The notes beneath the pieces are model-generated. The model had not been told where the DNA came from, searched no databases, and saw only the letters and a list, made by a program, of their open reading frames with translations. Position numbers and translations under genes: made by a program. Shown piece after piece: positions 46,429-55,460 of a DNA stretch of 64,000 nt. How positions within the stretch are numbered: position 1 is the stretch's first letter; each line of letters opens with the position of its first letter. The DNA comes from Dictyobacter alpinus (lineage in GTDB: Bacteria > Chloroflexota > Ktedonobacteria > Ktedonobacterales > Ktedonobacteraceae), in the NCBI RefSeq assembly GCF_003967575.1, contig NZ_BIFT01000001.1, positions 496,001 to 560,000 on the forward strand. The letters run 5' to 3'.

Positions 46429-46797
46429 TTACTCGGCCTGCATCGTGGCGATACCAATCAGCGTGAAACCCACCAGGTCGATGATCGCCTGATTCGGGAC
46501 GGTTGAGACGATGACCATTACCCCGGCAAAAAGGAGGGCGCGCGCATAGACGCTGGTTACTCCTCTTTTGGCCGCCGCACGATCAACGAGCAAGGTCCCC
46601 ACGATGCCCCCAATGGATGGCACAGCACTGAAGAGGCCAAACAGGCTTATAGGCACGTGGATATTCTGGGTGATGTAGAAGAAGGCCAGGACGCTCACAA
46701 TGCCCCATCCAAAGGCAAACAAGCTCTCGGTAAGCAGAAGAGTGCGGAGCTGGAGCTGGCCCCCGATGAAGCGCAACCCCTCACGCAGTTCCGTCAA
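46429..46797 (-). pseudogene. MFS transporter remnant (MFS_3 type)
   Basis: 122-residue piece of a usually ~410-residue exporter. LREGLRFIGGQLQLRTLLLTESLFAFGWGIVSV matches the linker and helix 7 of MFS_3 proteins, followed by GGIVGTLLVDRAAAKRG. The frame continues open upstream beyond the TTG at 46797 into the tetR coding region without MFS-like sequence, and ends prematurely after GIATMQAE. Both halves of the protein are missing, so it is a decayed fragment. It lies directly after tetR and may be the remains of a once-regulated efflux pump. Confidence 0.75.
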
Positions 46798-46835
46798 GAC
46801 ATTCCACAGTGATGTGGGGTGAGCTGACGCACTCC

Positions 46836-47477
46836 TTATCCCCCGGAAGCATCGATTCCATGCTCCAATAGGGCAAGACCAGACATAACCATAGCTGAGA
46901 GGCCGGCATGGATCTCCTCAGACGATTCGCCTTTGACTCGTCGCCTCTGGTATTCCGCAAAGATCCTCGCGTACAGAGTCAGGATCAGCTGCGCCACGAG
47001 GCGGGGTACGATAGCATCTAATTGCGTCCCCATATCTTCCGCAAAAGCATGGGCGAGATCTTCTTCAACAGACTCGGTCATTTGTCGGCCCCGAGCTTGC
47101 AGGGTAGGACTTTCCCGCATCACGCGGAAAACCTGCTGCCGCGTAACATCCTGCTCTGGAGGCGGCATCGCTTTCATATGTTCAAGGCTGCCAAGCAACA
47201 AATGACGCAGAAAGGCGAGCAATGGTTCTCCCTTCTCGCGCTGACGAACCATTCCTGCCAGGGAAGCCTCCATAGGTTGATGGAGTCCAAAAAAGAGGTC
47301 CTCTTTCGTCGGAAAATAATTATAGACCGTATTGACCGATACATCAGCCGCTTCAGCCACTTCGGTCACGATCACCTGCTCAAAGCCACGCTCAATAAAG
47401 AGCTCCATTGCAACTCTGGCGATCTTCTCCCGCGTTTGCTGCTTTTTTCGTTCACGTCGTCCTGGTATTTGTGTCAT
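46836..47477 (-). CDS. TetR-family repressor
   Basis: 213 residues. The N-terminal helix-turn-helix is typical: TREKIARVAMELFIERGFEQVIVTEVAEAADVSVNTVYNYFPTKEDLF (three helices, with the VSVNTVYNYF recognition helix). The C-terminal ligand-binding domain is helical and variable. It is divergent from an FAD monooxygenase gene, separated by a 134-bp region that contains a perfect 74-bp palindrome, a likely operator. Such pairs often sense the same substrate that the enzyme modifies. The downstream MFS gene is only a fragment. Confidence 0.93.
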   Translation of the reverse strand: MTQIPGRRERKKQQTREKIARVAMELFIERGFEQVIVTEVAEAADVSVNTVYNYFPTKEDLFFGLHQPMEASLAGMVRQREKGEPLLAFLRHLLLGSLEHMKAMPPPEQDVTRQQVFRVMRESPTLQARGRQMTESVEEDLAHAFAEDMGTQLDAIVPRLVAQLILTLYARIFAEYQRRRVKGESSEEIHAGLSAMVMSGLALLEHGIDASGG

Positions 47478-47519
47478 AGGGGCATTGTAGCTCTTTTTGC
47501 AATAGACTGCAAGATTGGG

Positions 47520-47549
47520 TTGACTTTCTTTTTATATCCCGTTTATAAT
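47520..47549 (+). promoter_or_regulatory. Promoter of the FAD monooxygenase gene
   Basis: TTGACT, 18-nt spacer, TATAAT, largely inside the left arm of the 74-bp palindrome, so repressor binding would block it. By symmetry a TATAAT sits on the minus strand at 47580-47585 for tetR, with a poor -35. Confidence 0.7.
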
Positions 47550-47601
47550 TGGTGTGACTTAAATTTTTAAGTCACACCAATTATAAACGGGATATAAAAA
47601 G
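47528..47601. promoter_or_regulatory. 74-bp perfect palindrome, probable TetR operator
   Basis: 36-bp perfect arms (47528-47563 with 47566-47601) around TT. It lies midway between the divergent tetR and monooxygenase genes and spans both -10 boxes. The length exceeds a normal TetR site, so it could hold several dimers or extrude as a cruciform. Confidence 0.8.
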
Positions 47602-47611
47602 GAAAACTATC

Positions 47612-49210
47612 ATGGCAGATGTCTCTGTTCCGGTTTTGATCGTTGGTGCCGGACCAACTGGCCTCTCGACCGCGCTCTTTCTGGCGCAGCAGCAGGTTCC
47701 GTATCTCCTCATTGAACGACATCCAGGTACCGCGATTCATCCCCGCCCGGTTGGCCTGGGAGCGCGAACAATGGAGGTCTTGCGTACGCTGGGGCTTGAA
47801 GAGCGCGTCCGGACGGCCGCCGAGCCGCTCAGCAGGAGCAGGGGGGAGATCTTTGTCGAGACGCTTGCCTCTGCCGACATGGCACAGGTCACACGTCTAA
47901 ACCTGGATGGGAAAGATATTGAGACGTTCGACCAGATGAAAGAAGCAGAGCAGGCTCTCAGTCCAGCCCCAGGCTGTCTGTGTAATCAGGCCGCTCTGGA
48001 GCCCGTGTTGTTTGAGGCGGCGCGGCAACGAGGTGGAGATCTGCGCCTTCAAACTGAATTGCTGTCGTTTGAGCAAGATGAGACGGGCGTGACGGCTCTC
48101 GTGGTGGATCGCACGACGGGAATGCAGCAGCGTATCCGTGCCGACTACCTGGTTGCTGCGGATGGGGCCAATAGCCTTGCACTGCGCACGCTTGCCATCC
48201 CCACGAAGAGCTTTACGTTGTCAAAGATGCATACACTCGCCATCGATTTTCGTGCGGACCTGAGCGAACTGGTACGAGGCCACGAGTTTATCCTCTGTAC
48301 GATAGAGACCCCTGAAGCTTCGGGTCTGCTCATGGCGATCAATAATAGTGATCGCTGGCTTTTTCAGATGCCCGGCTATCGCGAAAATGGAGAGGTGAAG
48401 ATCCCATCTGTCGAGCGTAGTCAGGATCTCGTTCGCAAGGCTATCGGGATCCCTGATCTCGCGGTAGAAATCATGGGTATTCTCCCCTGGATGCCGCAGG
48501 AGAGGCTGGCTAAGCGCTACCAGGTTGGGCGAGTCTTCCTGGCTGGCGACGCGGCACACGTTATCCTACCCACTGGCGGCGTGGGTGCGAATCTGGGTAT
48601 CCAGGATGGACAGAACCTTGCCTGGAAGCTGGCCGCCGTTCTCCAGGGTCACGCTGATTCCACCTTGCTCTCGACCTACGAGACGGAAAGGCGTCACGTG
48701 GCGAGCTTTGCCGCCGAGCAGGAAGAGATCACCGATCGAGAAAAAACGACGGACAACGAGCTACAGGCGCGCTTCGGTTTCTATACCTCGTCAGCGGTGC
48801 TCTCAGGTAAAGAAGAAAACACACCAGACTATACAGAGTTGAGAGGGCAGCCCGGCTCACGTGTGCCTCACATGTGGGTGGAGTATCAGGGCCGACGCAT
48901 CTCGACACTTGATATGACTGGTCGTCATTTCGTCCTACTGACAGGCCTGGATGGAGAAGGCTGGCACAGGGCGGCGCAGGAATGCGCTACTCACGCGGGC
49001 ATTAAACTGACGACCTATTGTATTGGCCCTGAAGGAGAGCTCGTAGCAAGCAAGGATAACTGGCAACAGGCAACCGGATTGCCCGAACATGGGATGCTCC
49101 TGGTCCGACCTGATGGCTTTGTGGCTGCCCGTGTGAGCGTTCCTGACGAGGATCGGGTTCGGCAGCTGATGGAGATACTTTCGGCGTTGCATGTGTGTTT
49201 GAGCATGTAG
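47612..49210 (+). CDS. FAD-dependent aromatic monooxygenase (PheA/TfdB group)
   Basis: 532 residues, class A flavoprotein hydroxylase. VLIVGAGPTGLSTALFLAQ (GxGxxG), LVAADGANSLAL (DG motif) and RVFLAGDAAHVILPTGGVGANLGIQDG (GD motif and FAD contact) are all present. A thioredoxin-like C-terminal domain (about 410-530) is typical of phenol-hydroxylase-like members. Substrates in this group include phenols, polyketides, rifamycins and tetracyclines; the exact one is not readable. It uses NAD(P)H and O2. A ribosome site (AAAGGAAAA) precedes the ATG. It is under apparent control of the divergent tetR. By eye this block is richer in G and C than its surroundings, hinting at transfer. Confidence 0.92.
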   Translation: MADVSVPVLIVGAGPTGLSTALFLAQQQVPYLLIERHPGTAIHPRPVGLGARTMEVLRTLGLEERVRTAAEPLSRSRGEIFVETLASADMAQVTRLNLDGKDIETFDQMKEAEQALSPAPGCLCNQAALEPVLFEAARQRGGDLRLQTELLSFEQDETGVTALVVDRTTGMQQRIRADYLVAADGANSLALRTLAIPTKSFTLSKMHTLAIDFRADLSELVRGHEFILCTIETPEASGLLMAINNSDRWLFQMPGYRENGEVKIPSVERSQDLVRKAIGIPDLAVEIMGILPWMPQERLAKRYQVGRVFLAGDAAHVILPTGGVGANLGIQDGQNLAWKLAAVLQGHADSTLLSTYETERRHVASFAAEQEEITDREKTTDNELQARFGFYTSSAVLSGKEENTPDYTELRGQPGSRVPHMWVEYQGRRISTLDMTGRHFVLLTGLDGEGWHRAAQECATHAGIKLTTYCIGPEGELVASKDNWQQATGLPEHGMLLVRPDGFVAARVSVPDEDRVRQLMEILSALHVCLSM

Positions 49211-49407
49211 CTCGCGTAGCGAATCCATAGTTCGCTAAAAATAGCATATGCGGGCATGGGCTGGTGTTCCTGGAAAATAGGAATCTGGGCAACCTGGATA
49301 TCCTGCTTTGCGCCAGTCAGGAGGACAGCGAGACCTTCTGCCAGGGTGTGGGCAAGCGTGCGCAGGAGCACGAGCAATTCTCCGAAACTACACAGCGTCG
49401 CTCTAAA

Positions 49408-49441
49408 GCTTAACGCGACCAGGTAGCTGGTCGCGTTAAGC
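49408..49441. terminator. Bidirectional hairpin, monooxygenase / response regulator
   Basis: 15-bp perfect arms (49408-49422 with 49427-49441), 4-nt loop. The right arm covers the stop codon of the minus-strand response regulator. Confidence 0.7.
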
Positions 49442-50107
49442 CTCAGAGCGGCGCACTAATCCTTGCTGCCAGGCAAAGACGGCGGCTTGCGTGCGGTCAG
49501 TCAGGTTGAGCTTGCTAAGAATATTGCTGACATGAACCTTCACGGTCTTCTCGCTGAGAACGAGCTGTTGTGCGATTTCAGCGTTGCTTTGCCCGGCGGC
49601 AATCAGTCGCAGAGTTTCAAGCTCGCGCTCGCTCAAGATAGAAAAAAGATTGGGCGCCTCCTGTCGCTCATTACGCAGATCCTTGACGACACGTGAGGCA
49701 ACACGCGAATTGAGAACACTCTCACCTCGGGCCGCTTTCTTGATCGCATCGACCAGTTCTTTGGCCTTGATATCCTTCAATACATACGAGAGGGCACCAG
49801 CCCGTAAGGCGGGGAAAATATATTCGTCCTCGTGATAGGAGGTCAGTACAATAACCTGGGTATGGGAACTAACCTGCTTCAGTTGGCGAGTCGCCTCCAC
49901 ACCGTCCATACCGGGCATCGTGAGATCCATCAGCGCAACATCCGGTTGCAGCTCGGTCGCGATACGCACCGCTTCCTCACCAGAACCAGCTTCGGCGATC
50001 ACCTGCAGATCGGGCTGAATATCTAAAAAAGCTCGTATCCCCTGCCGTACCAGTTCATGATCGTCCACCAGTATGATCGTGATTTTTTCCACCATAGTAT
50101 TTTCCAT
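49436..50107 (-). CDS. NarL/LuxR-family response regulator
   Basis: 223 residues. Receiver domain with acidic pair DD (15-16), phospho-acceptor Asp61 in VALMDLTMPGMDG, Thr/Ser in VLTSYH and Lys in YVLKDIKA. C-terminal LuxR-type helix-turn-helix (about 155-215) with LSERELETLRLIAAGQSNAEIAQQLVLSEKTVKVHVSNIL. Its start codon is immediately after the stop of the histidine kinase gene, so they are translationally coupled; the kinase is its partner. The divergent ABC exporter is a likely target. Confidence 0.96.
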   Translation of the reverse strand: MENTMVEKITIILVDDHELVRQGIRAFLDIQPDLQVIAEAGSGEEAVRIATELQPDVALMDLTMPGMDGVEATRQLKQVSSHTQVIVLTSYHEDEYIFPALRAGALSYVLKDIKAKELVDAIKKAARGESVLNSRVASRVVKDLRNERQEAPNLFSILSERELETLRLIAAGQSNAEIAQQLVLSEKTVKVHVSNILSKLNLTDRTQAAVFAWQQGLVRRSEA

Positions 50108-51565
50108 CTAGCTTTGTTCCTCATTCAATGGATATGTAACGCTTATCGTGGTACCATTGCGTTTATCGCTACTAATCTCTAACGAACCATGCAATTTTTC
50201 AACGCGCTCGCTCATAGACTGTAGCCCTATCCCACTTTCCTGCTTGTTGTCTACTTGAAAACCATGCCCGTTATCATGGATATTCAAGGTCACCAGATTA
50301 CGAACGCTCTGCAGTCGGACCGTGACAACGCGCGCGCCACTATGGCGCGCCACATTAGAGAGCGCCTCCTGCGTGACGCGATAGCAGGCAGTCTCAAGCT
50401 CGGGAGAGATAGCAGGCAAAGGATCTATGCTGAGCGCTGTGCGAATGCCTGTTTGCTGCTCCCAACCACGTACATACTCGGTTAATGCCAGTTCCAGACT
50501 CTTGCGTTCCAGATCCACCGGTCGTAGGGCATGAATGACGCTGGCAAGCTCTTGTTGCACATGATCAATCAGCGATTCCGCGAGCTGAATATGCTTCTGG
50601 GCGGACGTCGTGTCTTGCTCTATAACGCTATCGGCGGTGCTCAGTTGCATCGAGGCCGAGAACACCTGCTGCTTGACACTATCATGGAGCTCGCGAGCAA
50701 GGCGATTGCGCTCCTCCAGTACGGCCAGCTTGCGTTGTGTAAAGAAGACACTCTGTAATTGTTGTGCCATCTGATTGAGTTGCCGGGCCACCTGTCCAAG
50801 CTCATCGCGAGATGTATCGAGGATCTCATGCTGAAAATTGCCCTGGCTCCAGCGCTCAACAACCGCCGACAGTCGTTCGAGCCGCCGTGTAAAACCGCGC
50901 GCGGTGAAGAAGCCAAAGAAGGTACCAATAATCGTAAAGATGACACAGAATATAAGTGCTATCAGGCTAATTTCAATAGCCAGAGAGAGATAGAGCATGT
51001 TATTCATCGCCAATGGATTTTGCGTGATATTCCAGACCAGCACGCCCTGCAGCGTATGATCATCTGGCTGGCGAATCGGTACCAGGATCACTGACTGACC
51101 AGACAAGTTCAATGTAGTAGTGGATGTATCAGTCGTGTTGCTGCTCTCTAATACCTGATGCAATCTACCATACGCCTGAGAGCCAAGTTGATGCGTAAGC
51201 GTTGCCGTTGTTGGTGCCGTCTCTGTACTATCTGCCGCCACGACCTGCCCCTTCAGGTCAACCACGGCCAGAAAACCATGATACACGCGATACGACTGGG
51301 GATAGACGGTGTGCACCCAGCGCGTCACCTGTTTACCATTGGCCTGACCATGATCAAAAAAGAGGGCGGCTACCGGTGCCTGCTGTGCCAATTGAGGAGC
51401 AAGCACAGTTGCATTGCTAAGCACATTGAAAAATAACCAGATAGTCAGCGCGAGCAGCAAGACAAATGTCACCAACAGGCTGAGCACCGTCACAATTGTG
51501 TAGGAAAATGTGGGCTTCCAGCGTAGACGGTAAAATGTTGAGCTAAATCTGGCAATGGATGGCAT
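50108..51565 (-). CDS. NarX/LiaS-type sensor histidine kinase
   Basis: 485 residues. Two membrane helices (about 20-45 and 175-200) enclose an extracytoplasmic sensor region of about 130 residues. HAMP follows (TARGFTRRLERLSAVVERWSQG), then HisKA_3 with the phospho-acceptor His294 in ARELHDSVKQQ and a HATPase_c with NVARHSGA and GHGF/GIGLQSMSERV. It belongs to the class that pairs with NarL-type regulators. The overlap-free junction with the regulator gene (0 nt) shows an operon. The divergent ABC operon begins 250 bp away. Confidence 0.94.
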   Translation of the reverse strand: MPSIARFSSTFYRLRWKPTFSYTIVTVLSLLVTFVLLLALTIWLFFNVLSNATVLAPQLAQQAPVAALFFDHGQANGKQVTRWVHTVYPQSYRVYHGFLAVVDLKGQVVAADSTETAPTTATLTHQLGSQAYGRLHQVLESSNTTDTSTTTLNLSGQSVILVPIRQPDDHTLQGVLVWNITQNPLAMNNMLYLSLAIEISLIALIFCVIFTIIGTFFGFFTARGFTRRLERLSAVVERWSQGNFQHEILDTSRDELGQVARQLNQMAQQLQSVFFTQRKLAVLEERNRLARELHDSVKQQVFSASMQLSTADSVIEQDTTSAQKHIQLAESLIDHVQQELASVIHALRPVDLERKSLELALTEYVRGWEQQTGIRTALSIDPLPAISPELETACYRVTQEALSNVARHSGARVVTVRLQSVRNLVTLNIHDNGHGFQVDNKQESGIGLQSMSERVEKLHGSLEISSDKRNGTTISVTYPLNEEQS

Positions 51566-51815
51566 TCTTCTTCCTTATCTGATTTAATGTTTGATAGTCA
51601 AGCAAGCTCTGGTTTGGTCGTAAAGCAAGCGTCCTTGCTTATACCAGCATAAAGCTACACATATCGATGAATTAGATCTTCAGGCGTACCCATATTACAC
51701 CTCTCGACGTATCACAAAATCTCTCCCCGCGTGTATGCTTTATTCATCAGATCTTACTACAGCATAGCACACCAATTGAGAACTGGTTACTGCTCATACA
51801 TAAGGAAATAGAAAC

Positions 51816-52769
51816 ATGATTGATGTACAAAATATTACTCGTCGCTTTGGTTCATTGCTGGCCGTTTCTGGCCTTTCTTTTCAAGTTCCCGATGGCACGG
51901 TGCTTGCTCTCCTGGGACAAAATGGAGCGGGCAAGACGACAACCGTACGTATGCTCGCGGGCCTGCTCGCCCCCAGTTCTGGAACCGCCCTGGTAAATGG
52001 ATATGACATTCACCGGCAGACAGCGGCCGTACGGGCCAGCGTTGGTCTGGTTACGGATGTACCCGGACTCTTTGAAGACATGACGCCTACCAACTACCTG
52101 GATTTTTTTGGGAACCTGTACGGCATGCCCCCTCAGGTGCGACAACAAAAAATTTCGGAGTTATTGACCCTGTTTGAACTGACTGAAGATCAACACAGTT
52201 CCATGGCGGGTTTCTCTAAAGGTATGAAACAGAAGGTCGCCTTAGCCCGCGCCCTGCTCCATGAGCCCCAGGTGCTGTTCCTGGATGAACCCACCTCAGG
52301 ACTCGATCCAGTGGCTGCTCGCCATGTGCGCGATTTAATTCGCAGCTTGAAGCGGTCGCAACGGAGCATTGTGCTGTGTACCCACGATCTGGATGAAGCT
52401 GAAAAACTGGCCGATAACATTATCATTATCCGGCAGGGAAAAATTGTCTTACGGGGTACGCCCACGGAGCTACGCGCTGGCGCGACAACCGAGGTACAAG
52501 TACATATCGAGCTGGCCGATCCGCTGCCCCAGGGCATCACGCACCTGGACCTACCCAATAGCATACATAAACTGGAAGAGTCTGAAAACGGTCTGCACAT
52601 ACACTATCTTACCACCGATCCCAAAGCGGTCAATCCGCTCGTTCAGCAACAGCTCGCGCGGATAGGTGCCAGCATTGTGTCAATCACAACCGAGCGTGCC
52701 TCGCTTGAAGATGTCTATACGTCCGCTATGCAAAATGAGATCGCTCCAGTCGAGGCCATTCATCCATAA
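51816..52769 (+). CDS. ABC transporter ATP-binding protein
   Basis: 317 residues, DrrA/CcmA-like exporter ATPase. Walker A GQNGAGKTTT (about 33-42), Q-loop VPGLFEDMT region, signature FSKGMKQKVALA, Walker B VLFLDEPTSGLD and H-loop LCTHDLDEAE. A C-terminal extension of about 90 residues follows, typical of the antibiotic- or peptide-exporting subgroup. It is followed 63 nt later by the permease and then by a His-rich membrane peptide. The two-component system is divergent. Likely function: export of a toxic compound or peptide, or envelope-stress relief. Confidence 0.94.
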   Translation: MIDVQNITRRFGSLLAVSGLSFQVPDGTVLALLGQNGAGKTTTVRMLAGLLAPSSGTALVNGYDIHRQTAAVRASVGLVTDVPGLFEDMTPTNYLDFFGNLYGMPPQVRQQKISELLTLFELTEDQHSSMAGFSKGMKQKVALARALLHEPQVLFLDEPTSGLDPVAARHVRDLIRSLKRSQRSIVLCTHDLDEAEKLADNIIIIRQGKIVLRGTPTELRAGATTEVQVHIELADPLPQGITHLDLPNSIHKLEESENGLHIHYLTTDPKAVNPLVQQQLARIGASIVSITTERASLEDVYTSAMQNEIAPVEAIHP

Positions 52770-52832
52770 GTCCATGGCACAATAAAAAGCTATTCATACA
52801 CTTTTCACATTCCAAGAGATGAGGAAAAAACT

Positions 52833-53588
52833 ATGCACAACATATCAACACAATATCGACCCGCCGGCACGCTACGCTCAGCCTGGATCATTGCCATGCG
52901 TCAGACAAAAGAGACGATCTTCGCGCGTCGCTCACTCTATACACTGGGATTATCACTGCTTTTCATCGTTATGGAAGTGAATACTGGTCTGGCTGCATCG
53001 CTTTCCGGATCAGCCTCACAAAGAGAGAAGGGACTGCTGGTGGCGATCTGGTTATCCTGGGCGGTTATCCTCAACGCGGCTGCGGCCATTCTTGCCTCGG
53101 TGAATGCGTTCGCAGGGGATAAAGAGCGCGGCTCGCTGCTGCCACTACTCGCGACCCCAGCTTCGAATCTCGCCATCTTTGCCGGCAAGATTCTAGGCTC
53201 AATCATCCCGGCCTGTGTATATGCTTTGATCGGAGCCATCTTCTACTTTGGCTTCGTGATCTTCACATATAGCGCCAACATCCTACGCTCAATTCCATGG
53301 GGGATTGCCACGTTTGTCCTAATCCTGGCACTGGGAATGATGCTTCTGGGTGCAGTCTTGACCAGCATCATCTCATCCCGCACCAAAAAGTTTCAGACCG
53401 CTCAGGCCATCTCGAGTATGATCTCTTCAATCATCTTTGTTGGTGTCCTCTTCGGCTCCCTGCGATTAAACACGCTGGGCAGTTGGGCGTATCCAGCAGC
53501 CGACGCCGCACTTATCCTGCTCGATATCGTACTGGTCGTGCTCGCGGCAACGACCTGGAAACGCGAGGAAGTAATGGCACGAATCTAA
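52833..53588 (+). CDS. ABC-2 type transporter permease
   Basis: 251 residues with six hydrophobic segments: LSLLFIVMEVNTGLAASL, AIWLSWAVILNAAAAILASV, an IIPACVYALIGAIFYFGFVIF, GIATFVLILALGMMLLGAVL, SMISSIIFVGVLFGSL and ALILLDIVLVVLAA. FAGDKERGSLLPLLATP between helices 2 and 3 is the cytoplasmic motif of ABC-2 permeases that meets the ATPase. Partner of the preceding gene. A ribosome site (GAGATGAGGAAAA) lies upstream of the ATG. Confidence 0.9.
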   Translation: MHNISTQYRPAGTLRSAWIIAMRQTKETIFARRSLYTLGLSLLFIVMEVNTGLAASLSGSASQREKGLLVAIWLSWAVILNAAAAILASVNAFAGDKERGSLLPLLATPASNLAIFAGKILGSIIPACVYALIGAIFYFGFVIFTYSANILRSIPWGIATFVLILALGMMLLGAVLTSIISSRTKKFQTAQAISSMISSIIFVGVLFGSLRLNTLGSWAYPAADAALILLDIVLVVLAATTWKREEVMARI

Positions 53589-53649
53589 ACACCATCATCA
53601 CCAGCATAATGTGATTTATACATATATAGCTTGAAGGAGAACCTATAAG

Positions 53650-53889
53650 ATGGGCAACCACGCAATAGTAGTAATTTCAGTGATGGCAATTTTATTCATC
53701 GTCCTGACCCTGGTGTTTCATCGGGCGCGAAACGGCAACAGCTATCGCTCGGATAGTAGCATTTACGATACTTTCTCCCAATCTCATCATAATCACCATA
53801 ACGGCACCTGGAGCGGACATCATCACAATACCATGGGAGGGCATCACGGCGGTGGCTTCCATAATGGCGGCGGTGGTGGTCATCACTAG
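53650..53889 (+). CDS. Histidine/glycine-rich single-pass membrane peptide
   Basis: 79 residues. One membrane helix (IVVISVMAILFIVLTLVF, about 6-23), a short polar linker with RARNGNSYR, and a C-terminal half made almost only of His, Gly and Asn (many HH and HHH groups, 14 His in total). AAGGAG lies upstream of the ATG. It follows the ABC permease by 61 nt on the same strand, so it is probably in the operon. The tail could bind Ni, Zn, Cu or Co ions; with no cysteines a soft-metal thiol site is excluded. Side of the membrane is unclear. Confidence 0.8.
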   Translation: MGNHAIVVISVMAILFIVLTLVFHRARNGNSYRSDSSIYDTFSQSHHNHHNGTWSGHHHNTMGGHHGGGFHNGGGGGHH

Positions 53890-54102
53890 TTGAGAGCAAG
53901 AGACTATAGCAAAAGAGATGAGAAAGAACATTGAGAGATTCGTGCTCAAAATAGGAAAGTTCCACTGAACACAAATGCTGTGATGAACGTCTCATCTCTT
54001 AAGACACCACACCAAATTTCCGTCAAAACAGGAACGTGGCCTATTGCACTACAAGGCTCTCTGAGCCTATAAGCTGAAATGAAACAGACGTGTACCGGTG
54101 GG

Positions 54103-54675
54103 CTAGTTTCTGATCGTCTGGTAGTGCAATCCAACCACCCCATTCTGGAATGCCTTTATCTCAGCCAGCTTCAGTTTGGTCCAGGCGGCCATATCCTGGA
54201 AGAGCGGGATGCCACCACCTAAGACGATCGGATTGAGGAAGAGCCAATAGTCATCGATCAGGTCGAGCTGCATGAATGAATGCGTCAGGCCGGGGCTGCC
54301 AAAGATCATGATGTCACCACCGGATTGCCGTTTGAGCGCGCTCACTTCTTCTACAACCTGATCTTGCACGATGCGCGTATTCTTCCAGTCTGTATGGGTG
54401 AGCGTCCTTGAAAACGCGACTTTGGAGACGTTATCGACCCAGCGCGCATGCGCGAGCTCACGTGGGTCGGCGTTGGGATCAGTCAGCATCGTTGGCCAGT
54501 AGTTGTACATCATAAGGTAAGTATTGCGTCCATAAAGGGCTGTATCCACTCTTCTGATCAATGCATCAACATAGGGATTCACTTCGTCATCTACGATCGC
54601 CCACTCCAGCTCTCCATTTGGTCCAGCCGTAAATCCATCGAGTGAGATATGCATGAATGCAATAACGTTTCTCAT
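54103..54675 (-). CDS. RibD C-terminal/DHFR-like reductase
   Basis: 190 residues of the RibD_C/dihydrofolate-reductase-like superfamily. MRNVIAFMHISLDGFTAGPNGELEW at the N-terminus, DTALYGRNTYLMMYNYWPTM, and GGDIMIFGSPGLTHSFMQLDLIDDYWLFLNPIVLGGGIPLF all fit. The enzyme family reduces small substrates with NADPH; stand-alone members have mostly unknown substrates. The ATG at 54675 has AAAGGAGAAG upstream; a TTG at 54699 lies before it. It is downstream of the AraC-type gene on the same strand with a 107-nt gap. Confidence 0.9.
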   Translation of the reverse strand: MRNVIAFMHISLDGFTAGPNGELEWAIVDDEVNPYVDALIRRVDTALYGRNTYLMMYNYWPTMLTDPNADPRELAHARWVDNVSKVAFSRTLTHTDWKNTRIVQDQVVEEVSALKRQSGGDIMIFGSPGLTHSFMQLDLIDDYWLFLNPIVLGGGIPLFQDMAAWTKLKLAEIKAFQNGVVGLHYQTIRN

Positions 54676-54782
54676 CTGAACTTCTCCTTTTATCGACAAA
54701 CGTGCGATTGTTCGGTGTCTTCAACAACCCCATCATAGCTCAACAAAAGAATGACGTCTTGCATAAAACGGACAACGCCGCA

Positions 54783-55460
54783 CTATTCCACCGTTCTGGT
54801 CTGCGCGATCTGGGCAGGTGTGTAGCCGATGAAGTGCTTGAGTGAGCGAGTCATATGTGGTTGATCGGCATAGCCAGCCTGATAGGTTGCCTCAAGAAGC
54901 GAGACCCCCTGCGCCAGCAACACGGCCGCCTGGTTGGCGCGATTGATCTGCTCGATGGTTTTGGGAGCCAGTCCAGTGGCATGGAGAAAGCGACGCCGTA
55001 CAGTACGCTCTGACACCTCCGGCTGCTGACCAGCCAGGACCGCTTTGACGAGCGGATCGACGATCAGCAGATGCTCACGTACCAGCTGATGCACAAACGT
55101 CTCGACATTGTCATAGTCAGGGAGTTGCCAGCGCGATCCGGCCAGTTCAAAGGTTGTTTTTATGTTCAGAGGCAAAATGGTCTGCACATCCCGCAGATCG
55201 CTGGCAGGCACGACAGTTAGAAAGGTACCAAGCTTAAATGTGACACCAAACCATTCAACCCCCTCATCCTGCCTGACGGACTTCGACCTGGTCAAGGGAC
55301 CCTCAATGGAAACAATAGGCTTGCCATCCCGCTTCATGAACAGCAGATGCCAATGGTTCGAGGCCGGACAGATAGGGGCGTAGTTCCTGCCGGCGTGGTC
55401 GCGCCAGACCGCTTCTATATACGCAGAGTCCGATCCCCGGCTCTCAAAGGTTGATGCCAT
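54783..55460 (-). CDS. AraC-family transcriptional regulator
   Basis: 225 residues. The C-terminal AraC DNA-binding domain (about 130-220) is recognised by SERTVRRRFLHATGLAPKTIEQINRANQAAVLLAQG and EATYQAGYADQPHMTRSLKHFIGYTPAQIA, two helix-turn-helix units with the FIGYTPAQ signature. The N-terminal half is a beta-rich ligand domain. Lies upstream of the reductase gene, which may be its target. No partner otherwise. Confidence 0.9.
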   Translation of the reverse strand: MASTFESRGSDSAYIEAVWRDHAGRNYAPICPASNHWHLLFMKRDGKPIVSIEGPLTRSKSVRQDEGVEWFGVTFKLGTFLTVVPASDLRDVQTILPLNIKTTFELAGSRWQLPDYDNVETFVHQLVREHLLIVDPLVKAVLAGQQPEVSERTVRRRFLHATGLAPKTIEQINRANQAAVLLAQGVSLLEATYQAGYADQPHMTRSLKHFIGYTPAQIAQTRTVE

